Below are positions 18,007 through 26,812 of a DNA stretch of 64,000 nucleotides, piece after piece (position 1 is the stretch's first letter; the number at the start of each line of letters is the position of its first letter). The notes under the pieces were generated by a model that saw only the letters and a program-made list of their open reading frames with translations, was not told where the DNA came from and searched no databases. The position numbers and the translations under genes were made by a program. Source of the DNA: Streptomyces canus (GTDB lineage: Bacteria; Actinomycetota; Actinomycetes; Streptomycetales; Streptomycetaceae); the NCBI RefSeq assembly GCF_030815415.1, contig NZ_JAUSWW010000001.1:1922001-1986000 (forward strand), read 5' to 3'.

Positions 18007-18937
18007 GGCCGTACCTCTCCTCGGCCTTCCAGAAGTAGACGAAGCCGACCGCACCGGCGAGCAGCGCCCAGCCGAGGGCGAAGAGCCACACGTGCGGGGG
18101 CAGGTACTCCGAGCCGTATCCGTCGATCATCGCGAAGCGGACCAGGTCCATGTAGATCGCGGCGGGGTTCCACTGCAGGACCTCGGTGACCCAGCCCGGC
18201 ATGTCCTTGTCGGCGAGCATCGCCGGGATGCTGAACATGACGCCCGAGGCGTACATCCAGGTCCGCAGCACGAACGGCATCAGCTGGGCCAGGTCGGGGG
18301 TCTTGCTGCCCATGCGGGCGAAGATCAGCGCGAGGCCGGTGTTGAAGACGAAGTGCAGGACCAGCGCGGGCAGCACCAGCAGCCAGGACAAACCGGGGTA
18401 GCTGCCGAACGCCACCATGACCACGACCAGCACGATCATCGAGTACAGCAGCTGCTGGAGCTGCTGCAGCGCGAACGAGATCGGCAGCGAGGCGCGCGGG
18501 AAGTGCAGGGCGCGGACCAGGCCGAGGTTGCCGGAGATGGCGCGCACGCCGGCGAGGACCGAGCTCTGCGTGAACGTGAAGACGAAGACGCCCGTGACCA
18601 GGAACGGCACATAGATGTCGTGCGGGATGCCCTTCCGGGCGCCCAGCAGCAGGCCGAAGATGAAGAAGTACACGAGGGCGTTCAGGAGCGGCGTGGCCAC
18701 CTGCCACAGCTGGCCGAGCTTGGCCTGGCTGTACTGGGCGGTCAGCTTCGCCCGCGAGAACGCGAGGATGAAGTGACGGCGGTCCCAGAGCTGGCGGACG
18801 TACTCGACGAGCGAGGGGCGGGCGCCGCTCACGGACAGCCCGTACTTGTCGGCGAGCTGGGCCGCCGTGAGGCCCTCGTCGGGCGACGGAGGCGCGGTCA
18901 CCGCGACTCCGCCGTCGTGCGTTGTCTCACTACTCAC
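17999..18937 (-). CDS. ABC transporter permease, polysaccharide export type (TagG/Wzm-like)
   Basis: An ABC-2 type permease of about 312 residues. After a 60-residue cytoplasmic N-terminus comes the family entry RRHFILAFSRAKLTAQYSQAKLGQLWQ, then six hydrophobic segments, including VYFFIFGLLLGARKGIP and GVFVFTFTQSSVLAGVRAI. Such permeases flip lipid-linked polymers to the outer face. GTG 18937 is the assumed start; GTG 18901 is also possible. It precedes and overlaps the ATPase, and follows the GT2 gene by about 100 bp, the only sizeable gap in this operon. Confidence 0.92.
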   Translation of the reverse strand: MSSETTHDGGVAVTAPPSPDEGLTAAQLADKYGLSVSGARPSLVEYVRQLWDRRHFILAFSRAKLTAQYSQAKLGQLWQVATPLLNALVYFFIFGLLLGARKGIPHDIYVPFLVTGVFVFTFTQSSVLAGVRAISGNLGLVRALHFPRASLPISFALQQLQQLLYSMIVLVVVMVAFGSYPGLSWLLVLPALVLHFVFNTGLALIFARMGSKTPDLAQLMPFVLRTWMYASGVMFSIPAMLADKDMPGWVTEVLQWNPAAIYMDLVRFAMIDGYGSEYLPPHVWLFALGWALLAGAVGFVYFWKAEERYGRG

Positions 18938-19037
18938 CAGTGGAAACTTTCGTCTTCGAGATGCGCAGCCTGTGCGGGCTGGGGGCATGGACCGGGGTCC
19001 TGGGCCGGGCCCGGTGGTGCTCTCAGTTTCGAGCTTG

Positions 19038-19910
19038 TCAGATGACCGGGGGCCGGCCCAGTCGGGTCAGCCGCCACACCGTACGCCACTTCATGGGCCT
19101 GCGGGGGCCGCAGCCGGTGCTCCACCCCTCCCGGAACCCGCCGAACCACGCCTTGAGCGCGGGCCGCGAGGGGCGGCGCAGCAGGGTGAGCAGCATCCAG
19201 ACCCCGAGGTAGACGGGGACCAGGAGGGCGGGGAGGTTGCGGCGGGCGAGCCAGACGCGGTTGCGGGCGACCATGCGGTGGTAGACCGCGTGCCGCGAGG
19301 GCGCGGTCGTGGGGTGGTACAGCACCATGTCGGACCGGTAGTCGATCATCCAGCCCGCGTCGAGAGCCCGCCATGCCAGGTCGGTTTCCTCGTGGGCGTA
19401 GAAGAATGCGTCCGGGAGACCGCCGACTTCGGCGAAGACCTTCGTCCGTACGGCGTTGGCGCCGCCGAGGAAGGTGGTGACCCGGGAGGAGCGCATCGGG
19501 TCCGCGGCGCGCAGCCGGGGGACGTGGCGGCGCTGGGTCTCGCCGGTGTCCGGGTCGGCGATGCGGAAGCTGATGATGCCGAGTTCGGGGTCGGCCTCGA
19601 AGGCCTGGCGGCACAGCTCGGCGGTGTCGTGGTTCGCGAGCAGGCCGTCGTCGTCGAGGAAGAGCAATATGTCGACGTCGCGGCCGCTGGGGCCGAAAGC
19701 CTCGATGCCGACGTTGCGGCCGCCGGGGATGCCGAGGTTCTCGGGCAGCTCGACGGTGCGCACACCTTCGGGGACCTCGGGGACGGGCGAGCCGTTGCCG
19801 ACGACGGCCACCTCGACGCGGTCGCCGTCCTGCTTGGCGACCGAGTCGAGCAGGGCCCGCAGTTCGTCGGGGCGGTTGCCCATGGTGATGATGACCGCGC
19901 CGACCTTCAT
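19038..19910 (-). CDS. Family 2 glycosyltransferase
   Basis: A 290-residue GT-A enzyme. It opens with VGAVIITMGNRPDELRALL, has the nucleotide/metal motif ILLFLDDDG and a likely acceptor-site stretch FFYAHEETDLAWR (ED motif). A hydrophobic C-terminal segment (PALLVPVYLGVWMLLTLL) suggests membrane association. It lies 5 bp after the CDP-alcohol phosphotransferase and upstream of the exporter, so it probably adds sugar to the exported polymer or lipid. The sugar cannot be read from sequence. Confidence 0.9.
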   Translation of the reverse strand: MKVGAVIITMGNRPDELRALLDSVAKQDGDRVEVAVVGNGSPVPEVPEGVRTVELPENLGIPGGRNVGIEAFGPSGRDVDILLFLDDDGLLANHDTAELCRQAFEADPELGIISFRIADPDTGETQRRHVPRLRAADPMRSSRVTTFLGGANAVRTKVFAEVGGLPDAFFYAHEETDLAWRALDAGWMIDYRSDMVLYHPTTAPSRHAVYHRMVARNRVWLARRNLPALLVPVYLGVWMLLTLLRRPSRPALKAWFGGFREGWSTGCGPRRPMKWRTVWRLTRLGRPPVI

Positions 19911-19915
19911 GCCGC

Positions 19916-20695
19916 TCACTTCAGCCTGCTGGAGGCGAGGATGGACACGAGGTGCAGCAGGGTCTGGAGCAGCGCGATGCCCGCGAGGACCGCGACGCCG
20001 AGCCGGGTCCAGAAGAGGTCGCCGCGCATCTGGTCGACGATCGCCAGGACCAGGATCAGCAGGGACGCCTCGATGCCGAGGATCAACCGGTGGAACTTCA
20101 GCAGGGCGGCGGCCTTGCGGGCCAGTGCCATGCCGGAGGAGCGCATCTCGGACGCCGACTCCTGGACCGGCGGCTTGCCGGCCTGGTGCCGGGCGACACC
20201 GACGAGGTCGGTCTCCGCCTTGATCAGGATGGCGCCGAGCGCGGCCAGGGTGCCGAGGAAGGCCCACAGCCAGTCGATGCGGCCGCTGCCCCACAGGTCG
20301 GCGGCGCGCAGACCGAAGCCCACCAGCACGGCGGCGTCGGTCAGGTAGGCGCCGACCCGGTCCAGATAGACGCCGTTGAGGGAGTACTGCTTCTTCCAGC
20401 GGGCGATCTCGCCGTCGACGCAGTCCAGCAGCAGATACATCTGCACGCAGACCACACCGAGCACGGCCCCCGGGATCCCCGGCACGAGCAGTGCCGGGGC
20501 CGCGAGGACACCGAAGACGGTCATCAGGTACGTGAGCTGGTTGGGCGTGACCCTGGTGTTGACCAGGTAGCGGTCGATCCGCAGGGACACCTCGCGCATG
20601 TAGAGGCGCCCCATCCAGTGCTCACCGCTGCGCCGGTCCTTGACCCCTGCGGGGTGCACGACCGGACGGAGTTCAGCTACCGATGGTCTTGACAT
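19916..20695 (-). CDS. CDP-alcohol phosphatidyltransferase family membrane protein, variant motif
   Basis: A 259-residue membrane protein with several hydrophobic helices. The CDP-alcohol motif reads DCVDGEIAR, eight residues, GVYLDRVGA. Compared with the canonical D-x2-DG-x2-AR-x8-G-x3-D-x3-D, the last Asp (proposed catalytic base) is Ala; another Asp follows four residues later. It overlaps the dehydrogenase-like gene by 23 bp. The family transfers a phosphoalcohol from CDP-alcohol to an acceptor alcohol. Whether this one is active or a non-canonical subfamily is unclear. Confidence 0.88.
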   Translation of the reverse strand: MSRPSVAELRPVVHPAGVKDRRSGEHWMGRLYMREVSLRIDRYLVNTRVTPNQLTYLMTVFGVLAAPALLVPGIPGAVLGVVCVQMYLLLDCVDGEIARWKKQYSLNGVYLDRVGAYLTDAAVLVGFGLRAADLWGSGRIDWLWAFLGTLAALGAILIKAETDLVGVARHQAGKPPVQESASEMRSSGMALARKAAALLKFHRLILGIEASLLILVLAIVDQMRGDLFWTRLGVAVLAGIALLQTLLHLVSILASSRLK

Positions 20696-21734
20696 AGTCG
20701 ACGTAGAGATCCTTGATCTGGTCGGGCTTGAGGTCGAGGTGTTCGAGGATCGTGTACCGGCCGGGCCGGGTCTCCGGAGCGAACTCCACGGCGCGGACGA
20801 ACTCGTCCACGGTGAAGCCGATCTCCTCCGGAAGCACCGGCAGTCCGTGCCGACGCAGCACGGAGGCCATGTGCGCCGACTCCTCGTGGGCACCTCGCAG
20901 GAACATCGCGAAGGTGGCGCCCAGTCCGCACTGTTCGCCGTGGGCGGCGGCGCGCTTGGGGAACAGCAGGTCGAAGGCGTGGTTGATCTCGTGGCAGGCA
21001 CCCGAGCAGGGGCGGGAGTCACCCGAGACCGACATGGCGATACCGCTGAGCACGAGCGCCTCGGCGAGCACCTGGAGGAAGTCCGTGTCCCCTATGCCGC
21101 CGGGGTGCCGGAGAACCGCCTCGCCGGCCTGGCGGGCGATCGCGGCGGCCAGGCCGTCGATCTTCTCGCCCTTGACGCGGTTGGCCAGCTCCCAGTCCGC
21201 GATCGCGGAGACGTTGGAGACGGCGTCGCCGATGCCCGCGCGCACGAAGCGGGCCGGGGCCTCGTGGATGACGTCGAGGTCGATGACGACCGCGATGGGG
21301 TTCGGCACACCGTACGAGCCGCGGCCCGCGTCGTTGTCGAGGGTCGCGACCGGGGAGCACAGGCCGTCGTGCGCGAGGTTCGTCGGTACGGCGACCAGCG
21401 GCAGGCCGACGCGCGCCGCGGCGAACTTGGCGCAGTCGATGATCTTGCCGCCGCCGAGGCCCACGACCGCGTCGTAGTGGCCGGCCTTTATGTCACTGGC
21501 CAGCTGTACGGCGTCGTCGAGGGTGCCGCCGCCGACCTCGTACCAGGTGGCGCCGGGCAGCGAGGGTTCGAGCCGCTGTCGCAGCCGGGCGCCGGAGCCG
21601 CCGCTGACGGCGACGGCGAGCCGGCCGGAGTGCGAGATGCGCTCGTCGGCGAGGACGCCCACCAGGTCGTCGAGGGCACCCGGGCGGATGTCGACGACGA
21701 CCGGAGCGGGGATGAGCCGGGTCAGTAGAGGCAC
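20673..21734 (-). CDS. Glycerol-1-phosphate dehydrogenase-like (iron-containing alcohol dehydrogenase family)
   Basis: A 353-residue protein from GTG 21734 (GGGAG upstream). The nucleotide-binding part holds YDAVVGLGGGKIIDCAKF and LPLVAVPTNLAHDGLCSPVAT. The metal site has SNVSAIADWEL (Asp region), CHEINHAFD and HGEQCGLG (His ligands). These match the AraM/EgsA group, which reduce dihydroxyacetone phosphate to sn-glycerol 1-phosphate, although dehydroquinate synthase-like relatives share the fold. In this operon it would supply the phosphoalcohol that the neighbouring nucleotidyltransferase activates. Substrate is inferred. Confidence 0.85.
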   Translation of the reverse strand: MPLLTRLIPAPVVVDIRPGALDDLVGVLADERISHSGRLAVAVSGGSGARLRQRLEPSLPGATWYEVGGGTLDDAVQLASDIKAGHYDAVVGLGGGKIIDCAKFAAARVGLPLVAVPTNLAHDGLCSPVATLDNDAGRGSYGVPNPIAVVIDLDVIHEAPARFVRAGIGDAVSNVSAIADWELANRVKGEKIDGLAAAIARQAGEAVLRHPGGIGDTDFLQVLAEALVLSGIAMSVSGDSRPCSGACHEINHAFDLLFPKRAAAHGEQCGLGATFAMFLRGAHEESAHMASVLRRHGLPVLPEEIGFTVDEFVRAVEFAPETRPGRYTILEHLDLKPDQIKDLYVDYVKTIGS

Positions 21735-22483
21735 GCGATCTCCCGTCCGCGGGCGAGGTCGTCGTGGTTGTCGATCTCGACCCACTTGACGTCGCCGATC
21801 GGCGCCACGTCGATCTTGAAGCCGCGGTTGACGAGCTCCTGGTAGCCGTGCTCGTAGAACTGCTGCGGGTCCGTCTCCCAGACCGTCTTCAGCGCGTCGG
21901 CCAGGTCGGCGGCGGCGTCGCCCTCGATCAGGGTGACACCGATGTACTCACCGGTGGCCTCGGCCGGGTCCATCAGCTTGGTGATCTTCCGGACGCCCTT
22001 GCCGGGGTCCACGACGACCTTCATCTCCTCGTCCGCGAGCGACTTCACGTCGTCCAGGGCGAGAATGATCCTCTTGCCCTCGCCACGGGCGGAGAGCAGC
22101 GTCTTCTCGACGGAGACCGGGTGGACGGTGTCGCCGTTGGCGAGGATCACGCCGTCCTTGAGGGCGTCACGTCCGCACCACAGGGAGTAGGCGTTGTTCC
22201 ACTCCTCGGCCTTGTCGTTGTCGATGAGGGTGAGCTTGAGGCCGTACTTCGCCTCCAGCGCCGCCTTGCGCTCGTACACGGCTTCCTTGCGGTAGCCGAC
22301 GATGATCGCGACCTCGGTCAGGCCGATCTCCGCGAAGTTGCCAAGAGTGAGGTCGAGAACCGTGACCTCATCGGGGCCGCCCTCTATGCCCGCGGGACCC
22401 ACCGGCACCAGAGCCTTGGGAAGGCTGTCGGTGTAGGGGCGCAGACGCCGTCCGGCGCCGGCCGCCAGCACGAGGCCGATCAT
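21722..22483 (-). CDS. Sugar/polyol-phosphate nucleotidyltransferase (CTP-dependent type likely)
   Basis: A 253-residue single-domain nucleotidyltransferase. The signature is GLVLAAGAGRRLRPYTDSLPKALVPV at the N-terminus (signature G-x-G-x-R with Lys), followed by EVAIIVGYRKEAV and ILANGDTVHPV (metal Asp). It resembles LicC phosphocholine and inositol-1-phosphate cytidylyltransferases more than hexose enzymes. Lying between two CDP-alcohol phosphotransferases and a glycerol-1-phosphate-dehydrogenase-like gene, it probably makes the CDP-alcohol. Its ATG overlaps the upstream stop by 4 bases, and its stop overlaps the next start. Confidence 0.87.
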   Translation of the reverse strand: MIGLVLAAGAGRRLRPYTDSLPKALVPVGPAGIEGGPDEVTVLDLTLGNFAEIGLTEVAIIVGYRKEAVYERKAALEAKYGLKLTLIDNDKAEEWNNAYSLWCGRDALKDGVILANGDTVHPVSVEKTLLSARGEGKRIILALDDVKSLADEEMKVVVDPGKGVRKITKLMDPAEATGEYIGVTLIEGDAAADLADALKTVWETDPQQFYEHGYQELVNRGFKIDVAPIGDVKWVEIDNHDDLARGREIACLY

Positions 22484-24273
22484 GCGGGTTCTCCTTCATC
22501 GTGTACGGCGGGCGCCCCGGAGGACACCCAGAAGCGGATGCTCTCGACGAGCACCAGCAGGGCGACGGCCACGGCGAGAGCCGTGAGCGCGACCGTGAAC
22601 TGCGAGGCGGTGAGCGCGGCGGCCAGGACGGCGACGAGCAGCGTCCGCCCTTCGTGCCCCCCGATGGCGCGCACCAGCCAGGCCGGGGACGCGCCGGCGT
22701 TGCCGCGGATGCGGTACACCGTGTCGTAGTGATGGTAGGCGACCGCGGCCACCAGCCCGAAAGCCGCAGGAAGGGCTCCGTTCACATCGGCTTTGGCCGC
22801 CAGGACCAGGACGGTGCAGTACTCGGCCGCCCTGAAGAACGGGGGGATCAACCAGTCGAGGGCGCCCTTGAGGGGACGCTCAATGGCTTCCGCGGACAGC
22901 ATGGTGTAGCCGCCGGCCATCAGTACGACCCACCAGCTCGGTCCCCACGCCCAGGCCCCGAGCGTCACCAAGAGAGCGCCGGCGGCGGCGCTGAGGGGGG
23001 CCGTGGGACGGGACGGGCCCGGCAGGAAGCGCGCTATCACCTCGGCCAGCGGACCGCTGTCCGCGAGGTCCGCCAGGGCCTGTGCCGCCCGGTCCGTCCG
23101 CTCGGCCTTGCGGGTCAGCGAGCGCAGCACCCGGCCCGCCGTGGTGTACGTGGCCGCGAAGGCACAGCCGATGAGCAGGGTGTAGAAGGTGATCCGGGGC
23201 GTCGTGGCCGCCGTCAGGATCGCGATCATCGCCCAGCGCTCGCCGATCGGCAGCACGATCATCCGGCGGATCCACACCGTCCAGCCGACGCTGTCCAGCT
23301 TGTCGGAGAGCGCGGCGGTGGGGCTGGTGTTGGCGGTGGCGTCGTGGTTCGCCTCGTTGAAGGAGAAGTCGACGACGTGCCGGCAGGTCTGCAGGATCAT
23401 CGCGCCGAGCGCCAGGGCCCAGACGTCGTCGCCGCCGCGGGCGGCTCCGAGGGCGAGACCTGCGTAGTAGGCGTACTCCTTGGCCCGGTCGAAGGTGGCG
23501 TCGAGCCAGGCGCCGAGCGTGGAGTACTGAAGGGAGTAGCGGGCGATCTGGCCGTCGACGCAGTCCAGGACGAAGGACGCGATCAACAGCACGCCGGCGG
23601 CTATGAAGCCGGCCCGGGTGCCGGTGGCCGCGCTGCCCGCCGCGATCAGGGCGGTGAGCAGGGAGGCGGTGGTGACCTGGTTCGGGGTCAGGCCCCGGCG
23701 GGCGCACCAGCGCGCGATGTAGCGGGAGTAGGGGCTGATGAAGTGGGTGGTGAAGAAGCCGTCGCGGGACTTCACGGCCGACTTCAGGCGTACGGCTTCG
23801 TCGTCGACGTCCGCGACGGCCTGCCGTGCCTCGTTGCGGGCCTGCGGATCGGCGGGCACGGCGGCGACCAGGCTGCCGAGCTCGGGGTGGTGCACACCGG
23901 CGTTCTCGGCGTCCAGCGCGGTGACGATGCGGTCGGCGAGGCTGTCGACGGCGACCGTCGTCCCGCCGCCGGCGCTGCTCTCCCGGGCCATCGCACGGGT
24001 CAGGGCCTGCCGCCCGGCCGGCTGAGCGGTGACGGCGCCGGAGATCGCGGCGAGCGGGAAGCGGGGGTCGGTGAGGCCGAGGCGCAGGGCGTGCGGGTGG
24101 CCCACGAAGCGGGCGTCGACCACGGCGACCCGCTGGTCGCCCGGGACCTGGGCGAGGAGCGTCTCGGCGTCGGCGGCGTCCGAGGCAACCCGGACATCGA
24201 AGCCGAGCGACCGCAGATCGCCCTCGATCGACGATCCGGGGACCGGCTGACCGGTGAGGATGGCGGTCGACAA
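22480..24273 (-). CDS. DUF5941-type protein with CDP-alcohol phosphatidyltransferase domain
   Basis: A 597-residue protein in three parts. Residues 1-150 form a soluble domain resembling a degenerate nucleotidyltransferase or Rossmann unit (VAVVDARFVGHPHALRLGL). Residues about 190-400 hold the CDP-alcohol phosphotransferase with the complete motif DCVDGQIAR, eight residues, GAWLDATFD. The rest is a further membrane region of at least six helices. It is the first gene of the operon and is coupled to the nucleotidyltransferase (ATGA). The combination suggests a bifunctional activation/transfer enzyme comparable in logic to the inositol-phosphate IPCT-DIPPS fusions; the product is unknown. Confidence 0.85.
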   Translation of the reverse strand: MSTAILTGQPVPGSSIEGDLRSLGFDVRVASDAADAETLLAQVPGDQRVAVVDARFVGHPHALRLGLTDPRFPLAAISGAVTAQPAGRQALTRAMARESSAGGGTTVAVDSLADRIVTALDAENAGVHHPELGSLVAAVPADPQARNEARQAVADVDDEAVRLKSAVKSRDGFFTTHFISPYSRYIARWCARRGLTPNQVTTASLLTALIAAGSAATGTRAGFIAAGVLLIASFVLDCVDGQIARYSLQYSTLGAWLDATFDRAKEYAYYAGLALGAARGGDDVWALALGAMILQTCRHVVDFSFNEANHDATANTSPTAALSDKLDSVGWTVWIRRMIVLPIGERWAMIAILTAATTPRITFYTLLIGCAFAATYTTAGRVLRSLTRKAERTDRAAQALADLADSGPLAEVIARFLPGPSRPTAPLSAAAGALLVTLGAWAWGPSWWVVLMAGGYTMLSAEAIERPLKGALDWLIPPFFRAAEYCTVLVLAAKADVNGALPAAFGLVAAVAYHHYDTVYRIRGNAGASPAWLVRAIGGHEGRTLLVAVLAAALTASQFTVALTALAVAVALLVLVESIRFWVSSGAPAVHDEGEPA

Positions 24274-24557
24274 CCGAACTCACTCCCTGGGTGCCGACGC
24301 GGGGCGCCGGTCATCTGCATGGTGGGGGCGCCCCTCGGCGTGGCTCGGCGCGCCCGGGCGGCATGTCGGCAGAGGCTATCGGATGCCGGGAAGCCCGCGT
24401 TCACCGCCCGTTCATGGGCCGATCAACGCCGTCTCCCCCGGCCTTTGCCGCGATCATCATGGGTGATCACGGGCCCCGCCCACAAACCGCGGGTCACCGG
24501 ACCGGGCATCTGGGACATTGCGGGGCCCACCACCGCCTCGGCATAGGGTGGGCGACC

Positions 24558-25523
24558 ATGACATGGCTGATCACAGGCGGAGCGGGATACATCGGGGCCC
24601 ACGTGGCGCGGACCATGACGGACGCCGGGGAGCGCGTCCTCGCGCTGGACGATCTGTCCGCCGGGTTCCCGGCGCGGCTGCCGGCGAACGTGCCGCTGGT
24701 GCGGGGTTCGTCACTGGACGCCGGTCTGCTGAAGCGGGTGCTCGCCGAGCACGAGGTGACCGGGGTGGTGCACCTGGCCGCGCGCAAGCAGGTCGCCGAG
24801 TCCGTCGCCCAGCCGATGCGCTACTACCAGGAGAACGTCGGCGGACTGGCGACGCTCCTCGAAGCCGTCGCCGAGGCGGGGATCGAGCGCTTCCTCTTCT
24901 CCTCGTCCGCCGCCGTCTACGGCAACCCCGACGCGGAGCTGATCACGGAGGACACCCCGTGCGCCCCGGTGAACCCGTACGGCGAGACGAAGCTCACCGG
25001 TGAGTGGCTGGTGCGGGCGGCCGGGCGGGCGCACGGCATCTCGACCGTGTGCCTGCGCTACTTCAACGTGGCGGGCGCGGCCACGCCGGAGCTGGCGGAC
25101 ACCGGTGTCTTCAACATCGTGCCGATGGTCTTCGACCGGCTCACCCGCGACGAGGCCCCGCGGATCTTCGGCGACGACTATCCGACGCCGGACGGCACCT
25201 GCATCCGTGACTACATCCATGTCGCCGACCTGGCGGAGGCGCATCTGGCGGCCGCACAGGGGCTCGGGGACCGCAGCGGGGACCTGACCGTCAACATCGG
25301 CCGCGGCGAGGGCGTCTCCGTGCGCGAGATGGTCACCGTCATCGGCGAGGTCACCGGCGACCGGCGGCCCGCCGTCGTGGAGCCCCGGCGCCCCGGCGAC
25401 GCCCCGGTCTCGGTGGCCTCGGCCGCCCGGGCCGCTGCGGAGCTCGGCTGGACGGCACGCCGCGGGGTCCACGAGATGATCGAGTCGGCGTGGCGGGGCT
25501 GGCGGCTGCACCACGCCAAGTGA
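24558..25523 (+). CDS. galE: UDP-glucose 4-epimerase
   Basis: A 321-residue extended SDR starting at ATG 24558. It shows the NAD motif MTWLITGGAGYIGAHVA, VVHLAARKQVAESVAQP, SSSAAVYGNP (catalytic Ser) and NPYGETK (Tyr and Lys). RYFNVAGA and CIRDYIHVADLAEAHL complete the GalE pattern. It interconverts UDP-glucose and UDP-galactose and could serve the adjacent surface polymer operon, with which it shares a 284-bp divergent control region (24274-24557). A related UDP-sugar epimerase activity cannot be excluded. Confidence 0.9.
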   Translation: MTWLITGGAGYIGAHVARTMTDAGERVLALDDLSAGFPARLPANVPLVRGSSLDAGLLKRVLAEHEVTGVVHLAARKQVAESVAQPMRYYQENVGGLATLLEAVAEAGIERFLFSSSAAVYGNPDAELITEDTPCAPVNPYGETKLTGEWLVRAAGRAHGISTVCLRYFNVAGAATPELADTGVFNIVPMVFDRLTRDEAPRIFGDDYPTPDGTCIRDYIHVADLAEAHLAAAQGLGDRSGDLTVNIGRGEGVSVREMVTVIGEVTGDRRPAVVEPRRPGDAPVSVASAARAAAELGWTARRGVHEMIESAWRGWRLHHAK

Positions 25524-25534
25524 AGCGGGGGCGT

Positions 25535-25566
25535 TCTGACCTGCGGGATCGTTTCCGCAGGTCAGA
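25535..25566 (+). terminator. Hairpin after galE
   Basis: A perfect 12-bp stem, TCTGACCTGCGG (25535-25546) with CCGCAGGTCAGA (25555-25566), and an 8-base loop, 11 bp past the galE stop. Confidence 0.85.
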
Positions 25567-25672
25567 GCACATGACAACGGTGTTCAGTGCCGCGTTGCCC
25601 CATACCCCCCACCCGTAGTTCACTGTGTCCCCGGACGGGTTGTTCGGGGTCAACGCACAGGAGGCGGCTTCC

Positions 25673-26614
25673 ATGGGGGCTGGGCATGATCACGGGCACG
25701 CGCACTCGCATGCGCCGCCCGGCGGTACGGCGACCGCGGCGTACCGGGGCAGGCTGCGGGTCGCGCTGTCGATCACGCTCACCGTCATGGTGGTCGAGAT
25801 CGTCGGCGGCATCATGGCGGACTCGCTCGCCCTGGTCGCGGACGCGGCGCACATGGCGACGGACGCGCTGGGCCTCGGCATGGCCCTGATGGCGATCCAC
25901 TTCGCGGGCCTCCCGCCGAGCGGGAAGCGCACCTTCGGTTACGCCCGCGCGGAGATCCTCGCCGCGCTCGCCAACTGTCTGCTGCTGCTCGGCGTCGGCG
26001 GGTACGTCCTGTACGAGGCGATCCAGCGGTTCGTCACGCCGGCCGGCACCGAGGGCGGGCTGACCATCGTGTTCGGCGCGATCGGCCTGGTCGCGAACAT
26101 GATCTCGCTGTCGCTGCTGGTGCGCGGACAGGCGGAGAGCCTGAACGTGCGGGGCGCCTTCCTGGAGGTCGCGGCGGACGCGCTCGGCTCGCTCGCGGTC
26201 ATCATCTCCGCGGTGGTGATCCTGACGACCGGCTGGCAGGCCGCCGACCCGGTCGCCTCCCTGGTCATCGGACTGATGATCGTGCCGCGCACGTGGAAGC
26301 TGCTGCGGGAGACCCTCGACGTACTGCTGGAAGCGGCCCCGAAGAACGTCGACATGGACGACGTACGGGCCCACATACTGGCGCTCGACGGCGTCGAGGA
26401 CGTCCACGACCTGCACGCCTGGACGATCACCTCCGGGATGCCGGTGCTGTCTGCGCACGTGGTGGTGCGCTCGGACGTGCTGAGCGCGATCGGTCACGAG
26501 AAGATGCTCCACGAGCTCCAGGGCTGCCTGGGCGACCACTTCGACGTGGAGCACTGCACCTTCCAGCTGGAGCCGGTCGGGCACGCGGAGCACGAGGCGA
26601 AGCTCTGCCACTGA
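25673..26614 (+). CDS. Cation diffusion facilitator (zinc/divalent cation efflux)
   Basis: A 313-residue CDF exporter from ATG 25673, preceded by AGGAGG. A His-rich N-terminus (HDHGHAHSHA) precedes six membrane helices. The metal sites are visible: helix II SLALVADAAHMATDALGLG (Asp and His/Asp) and helix V EVAADALGSLAVII. The cytoplasmic C-terminal domain includes VEDVHDLHAWTI, and the C-terminus has more His/Glu (HAEHEAKLCH). It should exchange zinc (possibly cadmium or cobalt) for protons at the cell membrane. It stands alone between two hairpins. Confidence 0.94.
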   Translation: MGAGHDHGHAHSHAPPGGTATAAYRGRLRVALSITLTVMVVEIVGGIMADSLALVADAAHMATDALGLGMALMAIHFAGLPPSGKRTFGYARAEILAALANCLLLLGVGGYVLYEAIQRFVTPAGTEGGLTIVFGAIGLVANMISLSLLVRGQAESLNVRGAFLEVAADALGSLAVIISAVVILTTGWQAADPVASLVIGLMIVPRTWKLLRETLDVLLEAAPKNVDMDDVRAHILALDGVEDVHDLHAWTITSGMPVLSAHVVVRSDVLSAIGHEKMLHELQGCLGDHFDVEHCTFQLEPVGHAEHEAKLCH

Positions 26615-26711
26615 GACTCCCGCAAGCATGCCCGAACGTCCCGAAAGTGCGTTTCATGCGGAATGCAGCGATCCGGTGACCGGCTGCGTCCTCCACCCCA
26701 CAGCACCTCCC

Positions 26712-26729
26712 CGGACGGTTCCCCGTCCG
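26712..26729 (+). terminator. Short hairpin after the CDF gene
   Basis: CGGACGG (26712) pairs with CCGTCCG (26723) over a TTCC loop, about 100 bp after the CDF stop and before the idi promoter. A second inverted repeat, GTGCCG (26758) and CGGCAC (26772), lies closer to idi and could be an operator. Confidence 0.5.
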
Positions 26730-26812
26730 CCGCGCCGGGCACGATCAACTGCCGGTAGTGCCGTATTTGTGCGGCACACTTGGTGCGCGAAAAACCGATG
26801 CGAAGGATGGGC

